Assembly (NCBI RefSeq): GCF_047948215.1
Contig: NC_134463.1
Location: 53,627,201-53,691,200 of the forward strand
Direction of reading: 5' to 3'
DNA length: 64,000 nt
Source of the DNA: Lycorma delicatula
Lineage: Eukaryota > Arthropoda > Insecta > Hemiptera > Fulgoridae
Each line of letters opens with the position of its first letter. The stretch's first letter is position 1. Below, piece after piece: positions 34,801-46,874 of the stretch. A program made the position numbers and the translations under genes. Under the pieces are notes generated by a model, which had not been told where the DNA came from, did not search any database, and was given only the letters and a program-made list of their open reading frames with translations.

Positions 34801-36849
34801 TTTTTTTTTTAACTTTTAAAACTTTTTCGGTTGATTCTTATGCATCATTGTTTTTCTACTTAAGAATAAATAACCAATGCCAGGTAAGTATTAAAACTTT
34901 GTGGTCAACTTTTAATAATTCTCAGATATCCAGAACACAGACTTCTATTTGCCACAAAAGCTTACCTTTTTTTTTCAATTTTGTTTTTGATATTTATATG
35001 ACCCGGTCCCTTTTTTATAACTTTACCATCTAACCAATAGAATTTCTTCAATTTATATATTATATTATCTTTTTTTATAATCAATTTTTTGATTATCCTC
35101 TTTTCACGTTTCATTGCCTCTATTTTATTCTTTTTCATATTTTTTTAAGTAATAAGTCTTAACTTTTTGCAAAATAATTTTATTAACAAATCTTAACATG
35201 TTTATTTTATATTTAATCTCAAAAATGTTTAATAATTACAGTATAAAACAAAAAAATTGATAAATATTTTTATTAGAAGGACTGAAGAAAAGGGTTAAAT
35301 ATATAATTTTTAATCCTTTTCTTCATATATATATATATTTTTTTTTGTTTTTTATTCTGAACTTAATATGTTACTTCTTATAGTTTCAATTTTATATTTT
35401 GATTACTATTGCTTAAAAATTAACAAAAAATATTATTTAATATTAATAAGTAGTAAATCTATAATGGATGAAATGAATTCCCGTTTAAAATACAGGAATG
35501 AAATAAAAAATATTTTAATATTTTATGATTATTATTATTGCGATAGAAATTATTCGGTTCTAAATGAATTGTAAGTTATAAGATTAGAAACGGTTGTAAC
35601 TAAGGTTTACTTGATAGTTTTAGTATTTCAATTTATTATAAGGAACATAGTACAACGGCAATATTCTTTTACGGTTATCGATCAAGTAATGAACGACGAA
35701 GATCCGTAACCATTACGTTATACATAAGACAATGCAATTGTGGCAACGGTCGGTTAGTTAGAATATATAGAAATGTATATGTACGTATAAGAACTAGCAC
35801 TTGGAAACTATCCCGGAATTTAAATTCAACATAAAAAGCATTAATCACAAGATAGTTAGATGGGGAATCAGAGCCGTTTTGAACCCACGCCCCCTCTCCT
35901 TTTTACCATTTTATTTTAACATTACCTCCCTAGAATAACCCTTCCAGCACTATTAGTCCCCGGTACCGTGCATGCTATTGCTGCTGCCGCTTTAACTTGG
36001 CGATAACATTACTGGAATAAATTTGCATACAATTCCTTCCTCGACTAAAGCTCTCCTTCTCGGTCTTTTGCCCTAAGACGACCGCTTTACAAACCGAATG
36101 GACATTGTCTTGAACACAGTAACTCCAAACACAACATTACAACTTGACATTCCTGTCCGAACATTAAGAAAGCATTCCGTTACTACTTATAGCATGCGCA
36201 CATATATACACGTTTTCTTTGCTCGTTTTATTATGATACTTCGAAGTAACAAAGATTATACAATGTAATCATCTAATTTACAACAGTAAACTATTTGATA
36301 CGACTTGTTCTCACTAAAAATAATAGAAATTTACTAAATAAAAAGGATAAAGTTTTCTATAATCGCTGTATTTATTGTTTAGTGGTTTTCTTTACACAGG
36401 CGAAAGTACATTACATCGGTATCTATGCTAGGTATTTTATTAGATAATTAGAGATTATCTTTGCACAGCATTTTCAAACTGATATCTTTGGTCAAGTTAG
36501 AACTTGAATTTTGAGTTCGGGTAGAGTTTATTAATTTAATTTAAAAATATATTTATAGGGTATTAATTTTAAGTATGCCACCATTGAGAACTCGTAAACA
36601 AGAGAAGCTATGAAGAACTTTAACTAGGAAATTTTCTTTGATTTATGAGCATAATAGAAATATTTGATAAGTGTATCTCCGGCACTTTTCAAATTAGGCT
36701 ACCAATTAAATTTTTTTTTTAAATACAAACCCGCCAAATTTTATAAATTTTTAGATACAACAGATAATTCTAAGATTTTTTTATTCATAACAGATTTTCC
36801 CCTAAAATAAATCTTTTCAAGAAGTTCGTTGGAACTTCACCGGTAAGAG
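34801..36849. other. AT-rich DNA with a stem-loop
   Basis: A stem-loop with TGAAGAAAAGG / CCTTTTCTTCA arms and an AT-rich inner stem lies at 35,283-35,325. The open frames around 34,848-35,033 and 35,368-35,574 are AT-rich and unrecognisable. No gene is supported. Confidence 0.55.
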
Positions 36850-36911
36850 TCCGCAGAACTGGACGGAACGGCAAAGTCAATCCGCAGAACTGGATGGAAC
36901 GCCGAAGTCAA
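36850..36911. repeat. 31-bp tandem duplication
   Basis: Two adjacent copies of a 31-bp unit starting TCCGCAGAACTGGA are present (36,850-36,880 and 36,881-36,911), differing at three positions. The unit is GC-richer than its surroundings. Confidence 0.9.
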
Positions 36912-37821
36912 CGAACTATGTTTACAGTCTAAACATGATCTGACCTAAAATTGAAATGAAAATGGGGAAAAAATTAAAAAATTAAGCATGAAAACATTAT
37001 ATTTCAGTTCAATTAGATTTGTAATAAAGAATACTTTTAAAAAATACCTCGAATTTTTTTAGACAGTGCTTTTTTGTTCCATTTGATGAACCGCGGGACT
37101 CAAATACGTTAATTTTCCTCAAAAAGGTGGGTTTACGAATCGCGCCGCTAGATAGCTGTACTTGATAGTACTAGGTAGCGTATAAAAACTTGATAATGTA
37201 CTTGAAATAATAAAATTTAAAAGAAAATATATTACAGCTTGTTCTAATAGTAAATGCACTTATATAAATGAAAGTACTGAATGTGAAACAGGTTTTTTAT
37301 TTCCCGTCACTTCATTAAAAAAATAATAAAATTATTAGTTTACAAGAGATTATAGCTACTAATAAAACACAAAAATCACGAACGGTAGGAAAATGTTGGA
37401 AACGTGGCAACAAAGATTTGTTACATTAAACAAATTCGATTGGTCAGCATTTTTATTCTACAATTAGAAATATTCGAACTAATTGATGGAGAAATAAAAA
37501 AATTCATTTAATAATAATATAAAAAGTGTGTCCACGGATACGATAAGAATTGACAAAAATTACACTTACAAAGTAATAAGTGCAACATTACTTCACGGAT
37601 CTTCGATTGGTGAATGTCATTATATTAGTTTTATTAAAAAAGGAAAAATGTGGTTGAAACAAATAATATGACTCGCAACAAAAAAATTGGCCAAGAAATT
37701 CTGAAAATGTATATTTGTTTGTTCTAGAAGGGCATTAAATTTTAATAATAAATCCATAAGATAACAATCAGCAATACATAAAAAAAAATAAAAAAAATAA
37801 TCTAACATAAGCTGTAATATC
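36912..37821. other. AT-rich spacer
   Basis: No recognisable element or gene. Confidence 0.45.
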
Positions 37822-38352
37822 CCAAAAAATTACAATGAAATTGTAGACCGTACGGTAAGAGTCTCGCAGATTATCATTTCTTCCGCTCAAAAAAAAAAAA
37901 ATTCTGTAATATAAATAAAACTGTTTTTAACAGAATGATACCGATATCAAAAAAGGTAAGACTACATTTCTATTATCAAAATCTGTTATTAATTTAGAAT
38001 TTTTTTGAAAAAAAAAACTTGTTAAATAAAACTCATACAAGCCCGATTTCATTTATTAAAAAAACCAATAATCATAAGAATTGTAATATTTTTGTAAATG
38101 TGATATTTGTTACATATGAATGAAATCAGCCGGTAAGAATTTTATTTAACCTTTTTTTTTTAAACAAAATTCTAAGCTAATAACAGATGTTAGTAATAGA
38201 AATGTAGTGTTTTAGCTTTTTTGATATCAATATCATTGTGTTAAAAACAGTTTTATTTATATTACAGAAATTTTTGTTTTTTTGAGCGGAAGAAATGATA
38301 ATCTGCGAGACTCTTACCGTACGGTTTACAATTTCATTGTAATTTTTTTGGA
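37822..38352. mobile_element. foldback-type element with ~230-bp arms
   Basis: The left arm (from CCAAAAAATTACAATGAAAT at 37,822 to about 38,055) is repeated in reverse complement to the right (about 38,120-38,352). The outer 75 bp, including GTACGGTAAGAGTCTCGCAG, are almost identical. Identity falls toward the centre, where a spacer of about 65 bp remains. The whole 530 bp therefore folds into one long stem. There is no ORF. Foldback or long-TIR non-autonomous DNA elements have this shape; the superfamily is not identifiable by eye and no clear target duplication was found. Confidence 0.88.
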
Positions 38353-38589
38353 TCAGAAATTACACTACATGTCCAATTTTACCTATCGAAATACCCTATA
38401 ATTTAAACCTCAGTTCATAGTGAGTAATTTTACACTTCTGAAGTTGCATTTTCATATTTCATTATTTTTGTTAACTTTAAAAAAAAGCTGATAACAAAGT
38501 TGTTGTACTTTTCTAGTATTGGTTATTTATTCTTATGTAGTGGAAAAATAATAATGCGTAAAAAAGGTTAAAAAATTTTAAAAATCCAT
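38353..38589. other. AT-rich spacer
   Basis: Nothing recognised. Confidence 0.4.
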
Positions 38590-39124
38590 ATTTTGAAACT
38601 TTTATCCGTTCTCTCATCCTTAATATTCCCCCAAAATACGATCACTTACACTACTACTATGCTTAGAGAGACATAAAAAATAGATTAAAAAATATTCAAT
38701 TACTAAAAAAGATAGGTTTTTGATTTTTGTAGATAGGAACAATTTTTTTTAAATGGAAGATAAGCATGAACTGTCTTAATGTAATGTGGGGGGTATATTT
38801 GTAAACTTTTAAGAAAATTGACCCCAAAGAAACTATCTACTTCACCTTCTGGATATTGACCCAAAATTTACAAATAAATTGCCCCGTATACAAGAATTTC
38901 CGTGCGAAATTTATCAAAATCAGTTTATCCAGTCAAACACGCCAACACATATACATACGTACGTACGAGCATTACTCCCACCACTTTTATTTGTTTTTTT
39001 GTGGTTCCTGGGTCATGAAATGTTCAGATAAAACCTGGGTTTTTTCATGACCTCCCATATTTTGACTATTTATCATACTTTTCTTCTTGCGGCGTAGCTC
39101 TAGAGCTATGACAGCAGGAAAGTA
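38590..39124 (-). repeat. hairpin-ended dispersed repeat A, copy 3
   Basis: In minus orientation the hairpin is at 39,076-39,124 (GTAGCTCTAGAGCTAT core, TACTTTTC and GGAAAGTA arms). It is followed, toward lower coordinates, by the TTTCATGACCCAGGAACC block, the GACTGGATAAACTGATTTTG block (about 38,918-38,936) and the AATTGACC/AAGTAGATAG region. The order matches the copy at 34.2 kb. The 64-codon frame here is incidental. Confidence 0.72.
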
Positions 39125-40007
39125 AAATGTACACGTTTTTTATCAGAACAATTTTTAAAACAATTTAAATCAGCAGCTCAAATTCTTTTATAATTCTAAT
39201 AGATAAATAAATAAAAAGTAATAAAAAAGCATAATTAAAAAAAATAAAAAAAAACAGTAGAAAATTAGTAGTATTTTGTTTCAATTTATGAAAAATAATT
39301 TTTCAATTTCGTTGATTGCATAACCTATTTTCATGAATTAAAAAGAGTATCACAAATAGAGTATCACAATTGTTATGATAAATATAAATTTATAAATTCC
39401 TCCTGAAGATATCGGAATAGCCGAAAGCGCTTGAGGGAATCAAATGGAATTTTGGTAAGCTGTTCTTAAAATTGGGTATAATAGTTATTTTAACAACCGG
39501 TGCCATGTTCAAAAAACTTAAAACTTAACTTATTGAATTAACCGTGTGCTTAAATGTAGGTAATTATAAAAAGCCGCTATAATACGTTTAAATGTTTTAG
39601 AATTAAATTATTTCCTCTTTGGTTATATTTAAAATAAAATAAAATCCGAAAGTATTTTAAAAAGTATATCTTATATATGTTATTTCTCGTTATTACTTTA
39701 TCGGAAATGGGATATAAATAATATTTTAATTGGTAAGATGAGGTTGATAAATTAAATGTTATATGAAAATTGATTAAAACCGTAGAACAACTGAATTAAA
39801 AGCTAGCTAGGATCGTGCAAACTGTTGTCCGAATAAATTACCAATTATTTGTATAATAGTGATCCTTTTATGACAACTGTTGTGTTTATGAATTATTTTG
39901 ACGTCACATGATTCAACAATAATTCAATTTTCACAAATCTGTGAATAAATTTCACTTGTTTATTTCACGCACGCTGTTATTCACAATAATAAAAAAAATC
40001 CCTTTCA
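39125..40007. other. AT-rich DNA with a CTGAAGA...GAAAGCGCTT motif
   Basis: The segment 39,403-39,432 carries CTGAAGA, a short CGG/CCG stem and GAAAGCGCTT, matching a minus-strand motif at 7,534-7,565. It probably marks the end of a dispersed element. No gene. Confidence 0.5.
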
Positions 40008-40665
40008 GCAAGCTGGAAGGTGGAGGTAGATTTCACCGTTGCTAAGTATAGGATAAAAAAATTTTCCACCTTAAAGTTAAGAAAAACTTCAAATTTACCA
40101 AATACGACAATGGTTGCGTGTGAAAAAAAGTTTCTCACGTTTAGCATACGACGAAGCCATCTTACAATTCCAGTAATATTTTGGTAATCTCCTGCCGTAA
40201 GGGTTGGTCATATCAAAAATTGTTTAAGACAAAAGCTTTAGGTAATGTTTACAGAACTAACGATCACTAAACCGATTCGATACTGTGCCTATTAAGGTAG
40301 GTATAATTTTTTTTTTGACTTCAAAACCCCATTTTTTCCTCCCCTTGGGTCGTGGCTGTTGATATCAAAAAACTTTTTTTTATAAGTTTTAGGTTCTTAT
40401 CCAAAGAATATTAGGAGCTTTAAACGAATTCGAATAAGAATGTTATAGCGATATTTTGTTTTTCCGTAAATTTGTTTGGCGGAAAATTACCGCAGTTATC
40501 GTGTCCACAAGAAAGTGAAATATATATAAAATTTTGAGCTGATGGTGGTTTTGGGGTGTGGGGGATGTGAAACGCGAAGATATGTCGAAATTTTCCGGAA
40601 GTAGAATATACCCGTAGTAGAAGTACCCGTTGCAATAGGTAGATTTCTTATGAAATCTACATAAT
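40008..40665 (-). repeat. dispersed repeat B, copy 1
   Basis: On the minus strand the element starts with the palindromic GTAGATTTCATAAGAAATCTAC (about 40,642-40,662). It passes through a TTTCGACATATCTTCGCGTTTC block, a segment with CATCAGCTCAAAATTTTATA and CCATTTTTT, and a CATACCTACCTTAATAGGCA block (about 40,285-40,305), and ends with a GGTGAAATCTACCTCCACC segment near 40,020-40,045. The plus-strand copy at 45,047-45,825 has the same order. No coding capacity; the similar short open frames in the two copies simply reflect shared DNA. Confidence 0.82.
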
Positions 40666-41130
40666 AATTAGTTGAAAAAAAAAATATATATGTGTCTATA
40701 ATAAATAATTTTAACTCGTACCAACTACTAAAATCATTAATGGCTAAAAAAAAACTGGAAAAATTGTTTTTTTTTTTTTACAAATTTCCTTGATTCTAAT
40801 ATCTGTAGTATACCAAGGGCAAATGCTGTCAGTTATGCCAACGAGAATACATTATTAGCGGAATAATTCTACGGTTGTTTCAATGATTTTTCTTTGCCAA
40901 CTAAACATTTTTATTCTTTTTTGAAAATAGATTCCTATGATATTCCTGATATACTCCTGATAGCTTTATTAATTCGAGGCTATTGGCAGCCGATCCCCCT
41001 GTTCGTGTAATGAGCGTACTTATATCTCGATACAACTGCGAATCGCTAGGTCAAGACGTGTTGTTAATTAGAAACCGATAACAACGGTGATCGGAGACAG
41101 TATTGAAAAGCAGTTATTATATTAAAATAT
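40666..41130. other. spacer
   Basis: AT-rich at first, then a mixed-composition piece (40,975-41,110) lying just downstream of the tRNA-like head on the minus strand. That piece may be the body of the same SINE. Confidence 0.4.
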
Positions 41131-41208
41131 AACTGGTTCGGTCGGCCTCGAACTATCAACCTCTTGCATGGGAAGGTTAACTCTAACCATCTGCGCCATT
41201 CCATTACG
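41131..41208 (-). repeat. tRNA-like sequence (probable SINE head)
   Basis: The minus strand reads TGGCGCAGATGGTTAGAG (A-box-like, core 41,187-41,198). An AACCT...AGGTT stem with a loop and an AGTTCGAGGCC B-box-like motif follow. The acceptor arms do not pair well and the anticodon loop lacks the expected U before the anticodon. I therefore call a tRNA-derived repeat rather than a functional tRNA. Confidence 0.55.
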
Positions 41209-42221
41209 CATATTATTAACGTAAGTACGTATATAATAATTGTTTAGGATATTTTTAAAAAAGTTACGAGAAAAAATTATCCACATATAAATTGGATAGA
41301 ATTCATTCTAATTATTTAAGGTATAAACCAAATTAAAACTAACAGGTGTCGTATGTCTATATTGTTATTTATCTGGAAAATTATTTTTAAAAAATTTAAT
41401 TTACTCTTTTTTTAATGAACTAAAAGTGTTTCAGTGTCTTATTTTTTTAAATTGTAAAGCGAAAAAATAAATAAAAGAAACAGAACATGTTATTTATTGA
41501 GCAGTTTTGAAAATTTATGTTTTTGTTTAAAACTGAAATTTCTATTTTAAATTGTTTAATGAAACTCAGTCGGTTGAGGGTAATTAGTGATCTTGTTCAA
41601 CAAACGTAATCTCGCCTATCCTTTTATTTGTTTAAATCTCGTTCTTTATTTCTACTTTGTTATTTCTTGTATTTAGTATTCTATTTGGATTATTAAACCT
41701 TAATAATATATGTTTCTTAGAATGTTTAATTATTAAATAATAATTCAATAAAGTTTAACTTGGAGTATATTTAATTATTAAATTTCTATAAAGGGAATTT
41801 AAATAAAATAAATTATATTTTTATAGATTTAATTTTTATATAAATTTTATTATTCAGTATTACTTTCTCGGATATTAGTTATACTATATACCTACACATT
41901 ACACTACATAATGAAAGTTACGTTAATAAAGTAAAATTTTACATGCCGTGGATTTTGCAGATCTTACGTTCCATGACCCTCTTCTAATCAGGAAGCACAT
42001 TTATAACATTGGACATTTTCAGAAGTATACGTATCTTTGTTTATTTTTTTGCCTGATATATTTTCAGATTGAATTGACCGAGTGGAGGAAATTTAGCACA
42101 GTTATTTTTGCCCATTAGATGTCGATGCCATTGTTTTTATCAGAAGCTACCAAGGAAGCAGCAGGTACGAACATTATGGGTTCCGTATTTCAAAATTTTA
42201 TTCAAAGGATAGATACATTTT
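41209..42221. other. AT-rich spacer
   Basis: No gene recognised; AT-rich throughout, slightly less so from 41,940. Confidence 0.45.
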
Positions 42222-43250
42222 TACTTCCTTGTACGAAATATAGGATGTACTGTTATGGTGAAAAATTTCGGTTTTCAGATTTCAACGAAAATATCCATTT
42301 CGATCATACCTGAATCCATTTTGATTTGTTTCGGCGTGACGTCTGTACATACGTACGTATGTATCTTGCATAAATCAAAAAGATTAGCCGTAGGATGTTG
42401 AAATTTTGGATTTAGGACGTTGTAACATGGCGTTTTGCACTTCCCATTTGATTGCAATCGACTGGACCAAACGTGTTCAAAAAAAGCCCAAAATCCAAAA
42501 TAATTTGGATTTTGGATTTTGTCTCAACTCCTCTAATAAGCTCTCATTGAGAGATTTTCAACGATATATTCTAAGTCGGACTTATTTTCATTGGTTTCAG
42601 AGTTATAACCAAATAAAGGTTTAATTAATGAAATATTTGGATCTTACAAGGGAAAGGCACATCGGTTCGAATCAGACTTCATATACATATATATTTTTTA
42701 ACGTTTTTTTTAAATTTAAATATTTTGATTTATTAATAATTATTAACTTGTGATTATAAAAAAAAATTACAATAAATAATAATTCAATAAAATAATAAAA
42801 CAAAGTAAGGAAAAAATCAGAAATTATTAATGAAATAAAATTTTATGTATTTATTTTAATTAAAAAACTTTTACAGAGGTTAATAATTATTAATAAATCT
42901 GTATTTTTAAATTTAAAGAAATAAAGTTAAAAAATATGTGTATTTGAAGTCGGATTCGAACCGATGTGTGTATGTTTACGGATCGACACGTACTCACCAC
43001 ATAACTGCTTGAGCGACGTGAAAAATAACCAACATATAAACTTATCTAAAATACTGATACGAACACCACAAAAAAAGTGTGATGCAAGGTGGTGTCCAGC
43101 ACAATGCAATTGTGCAACAGTCCAATTTATTAAAGAATTAGAGGATCGTATCTCGCTTTCAAATGAAATAAATTTAAATGAATTGCAGAAAAAAATGTGT
43201 ATTTGTAATTTATTAGGCGTACAAGGAAGACATGTGGTGTCCACAACAGT
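42222..43250 (+). repeat. dispersed repeat C, copy 1 (tRNA-like inverted motif)
   Basis: Shared in the same order and orientation with 62,160-62,865: CCTTGTACGA, AAAAATTTCGGTTTTCAGAT, TCGGCGTGACGTCTGTAC followed by a TACGTACGTA palindrome (42,346-42,363), GCCGTAGGATGTTGAAATTT, TCATTGGTTTCAGAGTTA, and CATCGGTTCGAATCAGACTT near 42,659. The last motif recurs inverted at about 42,944-42,964 within GAAGTCGGATTCGAACCGAT. On the minus strand the second one closes a tRNA-like head (CTCAAGCAGTTATG, then GGTTCGAATCC; 42,935-43,022). Overlapping open frames on both strands near 42,927-43,287 are not recognisable as proteins. Confidence 0.75.
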
Positions 43251-43384
43251 TTTTTTTCACATAACTCAACATTTCTTACGTAGCTAAGATACTTTCTGAT
43301 GGTGTTTGGTCTTATTCAAACCTGTATAATAGGGTGGGGAAAAAAACACAATTTTAATTTTTCTGAACTTATTCTGGTATATAT
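43251..43384. other. spacer
   Basis: Short unique sequence between two repeats. Confidence 0.4.
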
Positions 43385-44778
43385 TATCATGAAAGATCGA
43401 TATCTAGCAAATGTTGACATTCTCTGGTGAATGTCGACACATACCAATACGTCGGTGAAAGACCGAAGTATTTGCTTATTCGGACCTTTGCCGGTATTAT
43501 GTCGACAAACACAGATAAGCTTTGGTAGGGGTCGAAACGATAACTAAAAATAAAAAAATCAATCACCCAATACCAGTCTCTAAGATTGTTAATAGATTAC
43601 GAGAAACCCATATAAAAAAAAAAGTTTAAATTTAGGCCAAACATAACCTAAGCTCGCTTCGCTCGCATACCTCGTCTAAGTAACGTTATATGTACAAATT
43701 ATATGTGTTATTCACCAACATTGGAAGTGATCACCGCATTAAAAATGCACTGATTGTAAAAGTTGAATAAAAGTCCTATCCTACTAAAGGCATTTGTTAT
43801 GTGTGTCTGTGTGTGTGTGTGTTTGTCCCGCTTAGCTTAGAACCGGAATGTAACGATCACTAGCGAAAAATCCCGATTCGTTTTAACATGTTTCGTGGTG
43901 GTCAGGTGTATCTTGTTATATTATTGTATATCGATATATATGGAAAATATATATTAATAATATATATATATATTTTTTTATTTATGTTCTGGTTGTATTC
44001 ATAATATAATGAATTAAAACTAAAATGTAGACACCGGAATGTACCGATCACTAGCGGAAAATCCCGATTCGTTAATATCAATTTCTAGAGTAATATTCCT
44101 AATTTAACTTTCTTTATATCAATTTTCATCATTCAAAAAAGAATATTTTTACACAACAGGTAATCAGTTTTGGACACTTAATAATCCAATTCCGAGACGC
44201 CACCCGTAGGGCCTAGCTGCTGAGGGCGTGCCTCTATTTTATAAAAAAATTTAACAAAGGGCAAGCCATATGACCATTTATTTGTATCGTTATTGTGTCA
44301 TCCATGCAGTTAACATATTCTGTGTTTCCTGAGTGAACTTTTCAGTTTATATGCTGAAAATTTGATTAAATTTTTTTATTAATGCGGTGAATTTGATTAA
44401 TCGTCTTTAATGTTGAAGAATAACTTATATAATTTGTACACTTAACATTAATTAGATGAGGTTAGTGAACGAAGCGGCCGTAAGTTATGTTTAAGTTAAA
44501 TTTAAACTTCCTTTTTTTTGGAGGGTTTCTCGAAATCCATTTACCTCAGAAATTGGTATTGCGTGATTTTTATTTAATTTCGACCCCCACTAGAGCTTGT
44601 CGTTTTTTATAGTTTCGACCCCCACCAGAGCTTATCGGTGTTCGTCGAATATACCGACGAAGGTCCGAATGTGTAATAACATAAGCAAATATTTCGGGAT
44701 TTCACCGACATAACTGGTATGTGTGGACATTCATCGGAGAATTAATATTCTCTAATCTCGGTCTTTCACAGTAACACA
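43385..44778. mobile_element. long-TIR element (~300-bp arms) with nested repeat D
   Basis: The left arm 43,385-43,685 reappears as reverse complement at 44,465-44,778. Matching landmarks are GAAAGACCGA, GAATGTCGACACATACCA, TATTTGCTTAT, TCGGACCTT, GATAAGCT...GGTCGAAA, CGAGAAACCC and CGCTTCG. The right arm has one landmark block (AGCTT/CTAGAGCTTGTCG and TTTCGACCCCCAC) in two tandem copies. Between the arms lies a second family, repeat D (43,776-44,235). No transposase is present. I infer a non-autonomous DNA element later invaded by repeat D. Confidence 0.8.
43776..44235 (+). repeat. dispersed repeat D, copy 2
   Basis: Starts CCTACTAAAGGCATTTGT, then a (TG)n run and CTTAGCTTAGAAC, and ends with the CCGAGACGCC block and CTAGCTGCTGAGGGCG. 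It contains the block GGAATGTAACGATCACTAGC twice (about 43,844 and 44,037 as GGAATGTACCGATCACTAGC), parallel to the internal duplication of copy 1. It is nested in the long-TIR element. Confidence 0.65.
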
Positions 44779-45046
44779 TGCATTATTTGGCGACATCCTT
44801 GCAATAATTAATTGATTCCATTGCATTAGTACGAGTTTATTACTTTAGTAATGTATTTGGGCAATTTTAATTCTAATATTTTTTTGCTTTTATCACCAGT
44901 TACACTTTTTTTTTTGACTTTTTATAAATCTTTAAGCTGGATTAACAGATTTTTTGACATTTTTTAAGATCATTTCTAAATATTTTCCATTTAATTTTCT
45001 CAGATTTTCCGGGAAAGTTTTTCAAACCTTTACCAGCCTTTTAGGT
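44779..45046. other. spacer
   Basis: AT-rich, no recognisable content. Confidence 0.4.
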
Positions 45047-45825
45047 AGATTTCATAAGAAATCTATCTATTGTAATGGGTACCATGATTCGACTTCAGAA
45101 AAATTTCGAGATATCTTTGCGTTTCACATTCCCAAGACCCTAAAAACACCGTCAGCTCAAAGGTTTATATATATTTTATATAAATATTACTTCACTTTAT
45201 TGTGGACATGATAACTGCCGTAATTTTGCTCCAATTTCTTTTAAATTGTTCCCTAAAAATAACTCGACTCAAAATCTCGGTCGTGTTTGCTGACGGCTAA
45301 AATGGAACCATGGAGGTGTGAATGAGGGGGGCTTTTTCGAAAAAAAAAACAAAATATCACTATAATTTCCTTATTAAGTATATTATCGAATTCGTTTTTA
45401 TAGTTCCTACTATTTTTTTGGATAAGGGCCAAAAAATTTAAGTAAACGTTTTTGATATAATCAACCAGTCGGCCAGGGATTGGAAAAAATGGGGTTTCAA
45501 AGACAAAAAAAAATCATACCTACCTTAATAGGGACAGTATAGAATCGGTTGAAGTGGTCGTTCGTCATCTAAACATTACCTAAAACTTTTTGTCTGAAAC
45601 AATTTTCGATATGACCAATTCTTACGGCAAGGAATGACCAAAATGTTGCTGGAATTGTAAGACGATGGGGTTTGTCGTATGCTAAATATGTGAAACATTT
45701 TTCACATGCAACCACTGTCGTATTGAGTAAATTTGAAGTTTTTCTTAACCTTAAGGTGGAAATCTTTTTTATTCCCTACTTTGCACCGGTGAAATCTATC
45801 TCCACCTTCCGGCATGCCGAAAAGG
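45047..45825 (+). repeat. dispersed repeat B, copy 2
   Basis: Plus-strand counterpart of 40,008-40,665. It begins with GTAGATTTCATAAGAAATCT, includes GTTTCACATTCCCAAGACCC, ATCATACCTACCTTAATAGG (about 45,513-45,532) and TTGTCGTATGCTAAA, and ends with GGTGAAATCTATCTCCACC near 45,787-45,805. It is longer than copy 1 because of an extra segment around 45,240-45,340. No coding capacity. Confidence 0.82.
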
Positions 45826-46874
45826 ATTTTTTTTATTATTACTTAAATATTTTAATTTCTTTTTATCAAACATTTTTGTTGATAAAATAAATTTGTTTTA
45901 TTTAAAATAAATCTATTTAGGAAATCATTCAGCTGCAATTTAATATATATAGTTTGCCTTCTTTCTTTTTTGTATACTTTCTTAATATTATGCGCGATGA
46001 AATTTAGTTTTCAGTAATTCTTCATAAATAACATTTTAGACCACTACCTCACTTCTGTTCTATCAGCAATAAAATATATAAATTTCATCGTCATTAATTA
46101 AATTTATACTATAGAATCCTTTTTAATTAGTATCTTTAAACTTCACTACAACTTAGATGATTAAGTTAGTGAGCATTACAGTTAATTTTAGTCCTTTATT
46201 ATCAAACTTATTTTATTTTTAAAACCTCAATAAAGATTTGAAAGAATTACGGACGTTAAAAACAGCAATTCTTACAAATCTGTACTCAACTTGAACGACT
46301 GTCTGGCAAGTAAACCGTAGATGAACAATCGAGTAATACGTTTTATAGAAGTTACATTAAAAAAATTGCTTTTTCTTCTGCCTAGAAATGATATTGTTTA
46401 TTTCTTTTTCCTAATGAATAGAAGTATATTTATGGTTCTGGATCGGTAAAACCATAAAAGTTGCAATTCCAGTTATTATTTCTGTTTTTTCCTCTTGTAT
46501 TTACAATAATGATGGTTTAGATGCGATTAGAAACATTGTAACATGAATATATATACTGCATTGTTATGGAGAAAAGAAGTTGCATCAGAGAATAGAAATG
46601 AACGTTTGGAATTATTTAGAAAAAAGAGAGCTTATTCTACTATTACTTACTAAAGAAATGAAAAAAAAAAAAGCTAATTTCTTTATAATTAAATAATATT
46701 TATTTTACATAGATTATTGCTAATTTATTTATGTACTGAAAGATTTTCTAGGTTCACAATTAATTTTTTTTTAAAAATAATCACTGATAATCTACAGCGT
46801 GCTGACGACTGATTAATTCTTTTAGATCATAAATTTTATAGATTTAAAAAAACTTAATTACCCAAAATAACTAA
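45826..46874. other. AT-rich spacer
   Basis: No recognisable gene or element. Confidence 0.45.

Noticed and set aside
41131..41208. Functional tRNA gene
   Set aside because: Acceptor arms do not pair and the anticodon loop is not canonical; a SINE head is more likely.
42927..43287. Overlapping 105- and 107-codon ORFs on both strands
   Set aside because: They lie in repeat C next to a tRNA-like head; neither translation resembles a known protein, and the second copy at 62 kb does not keep them.
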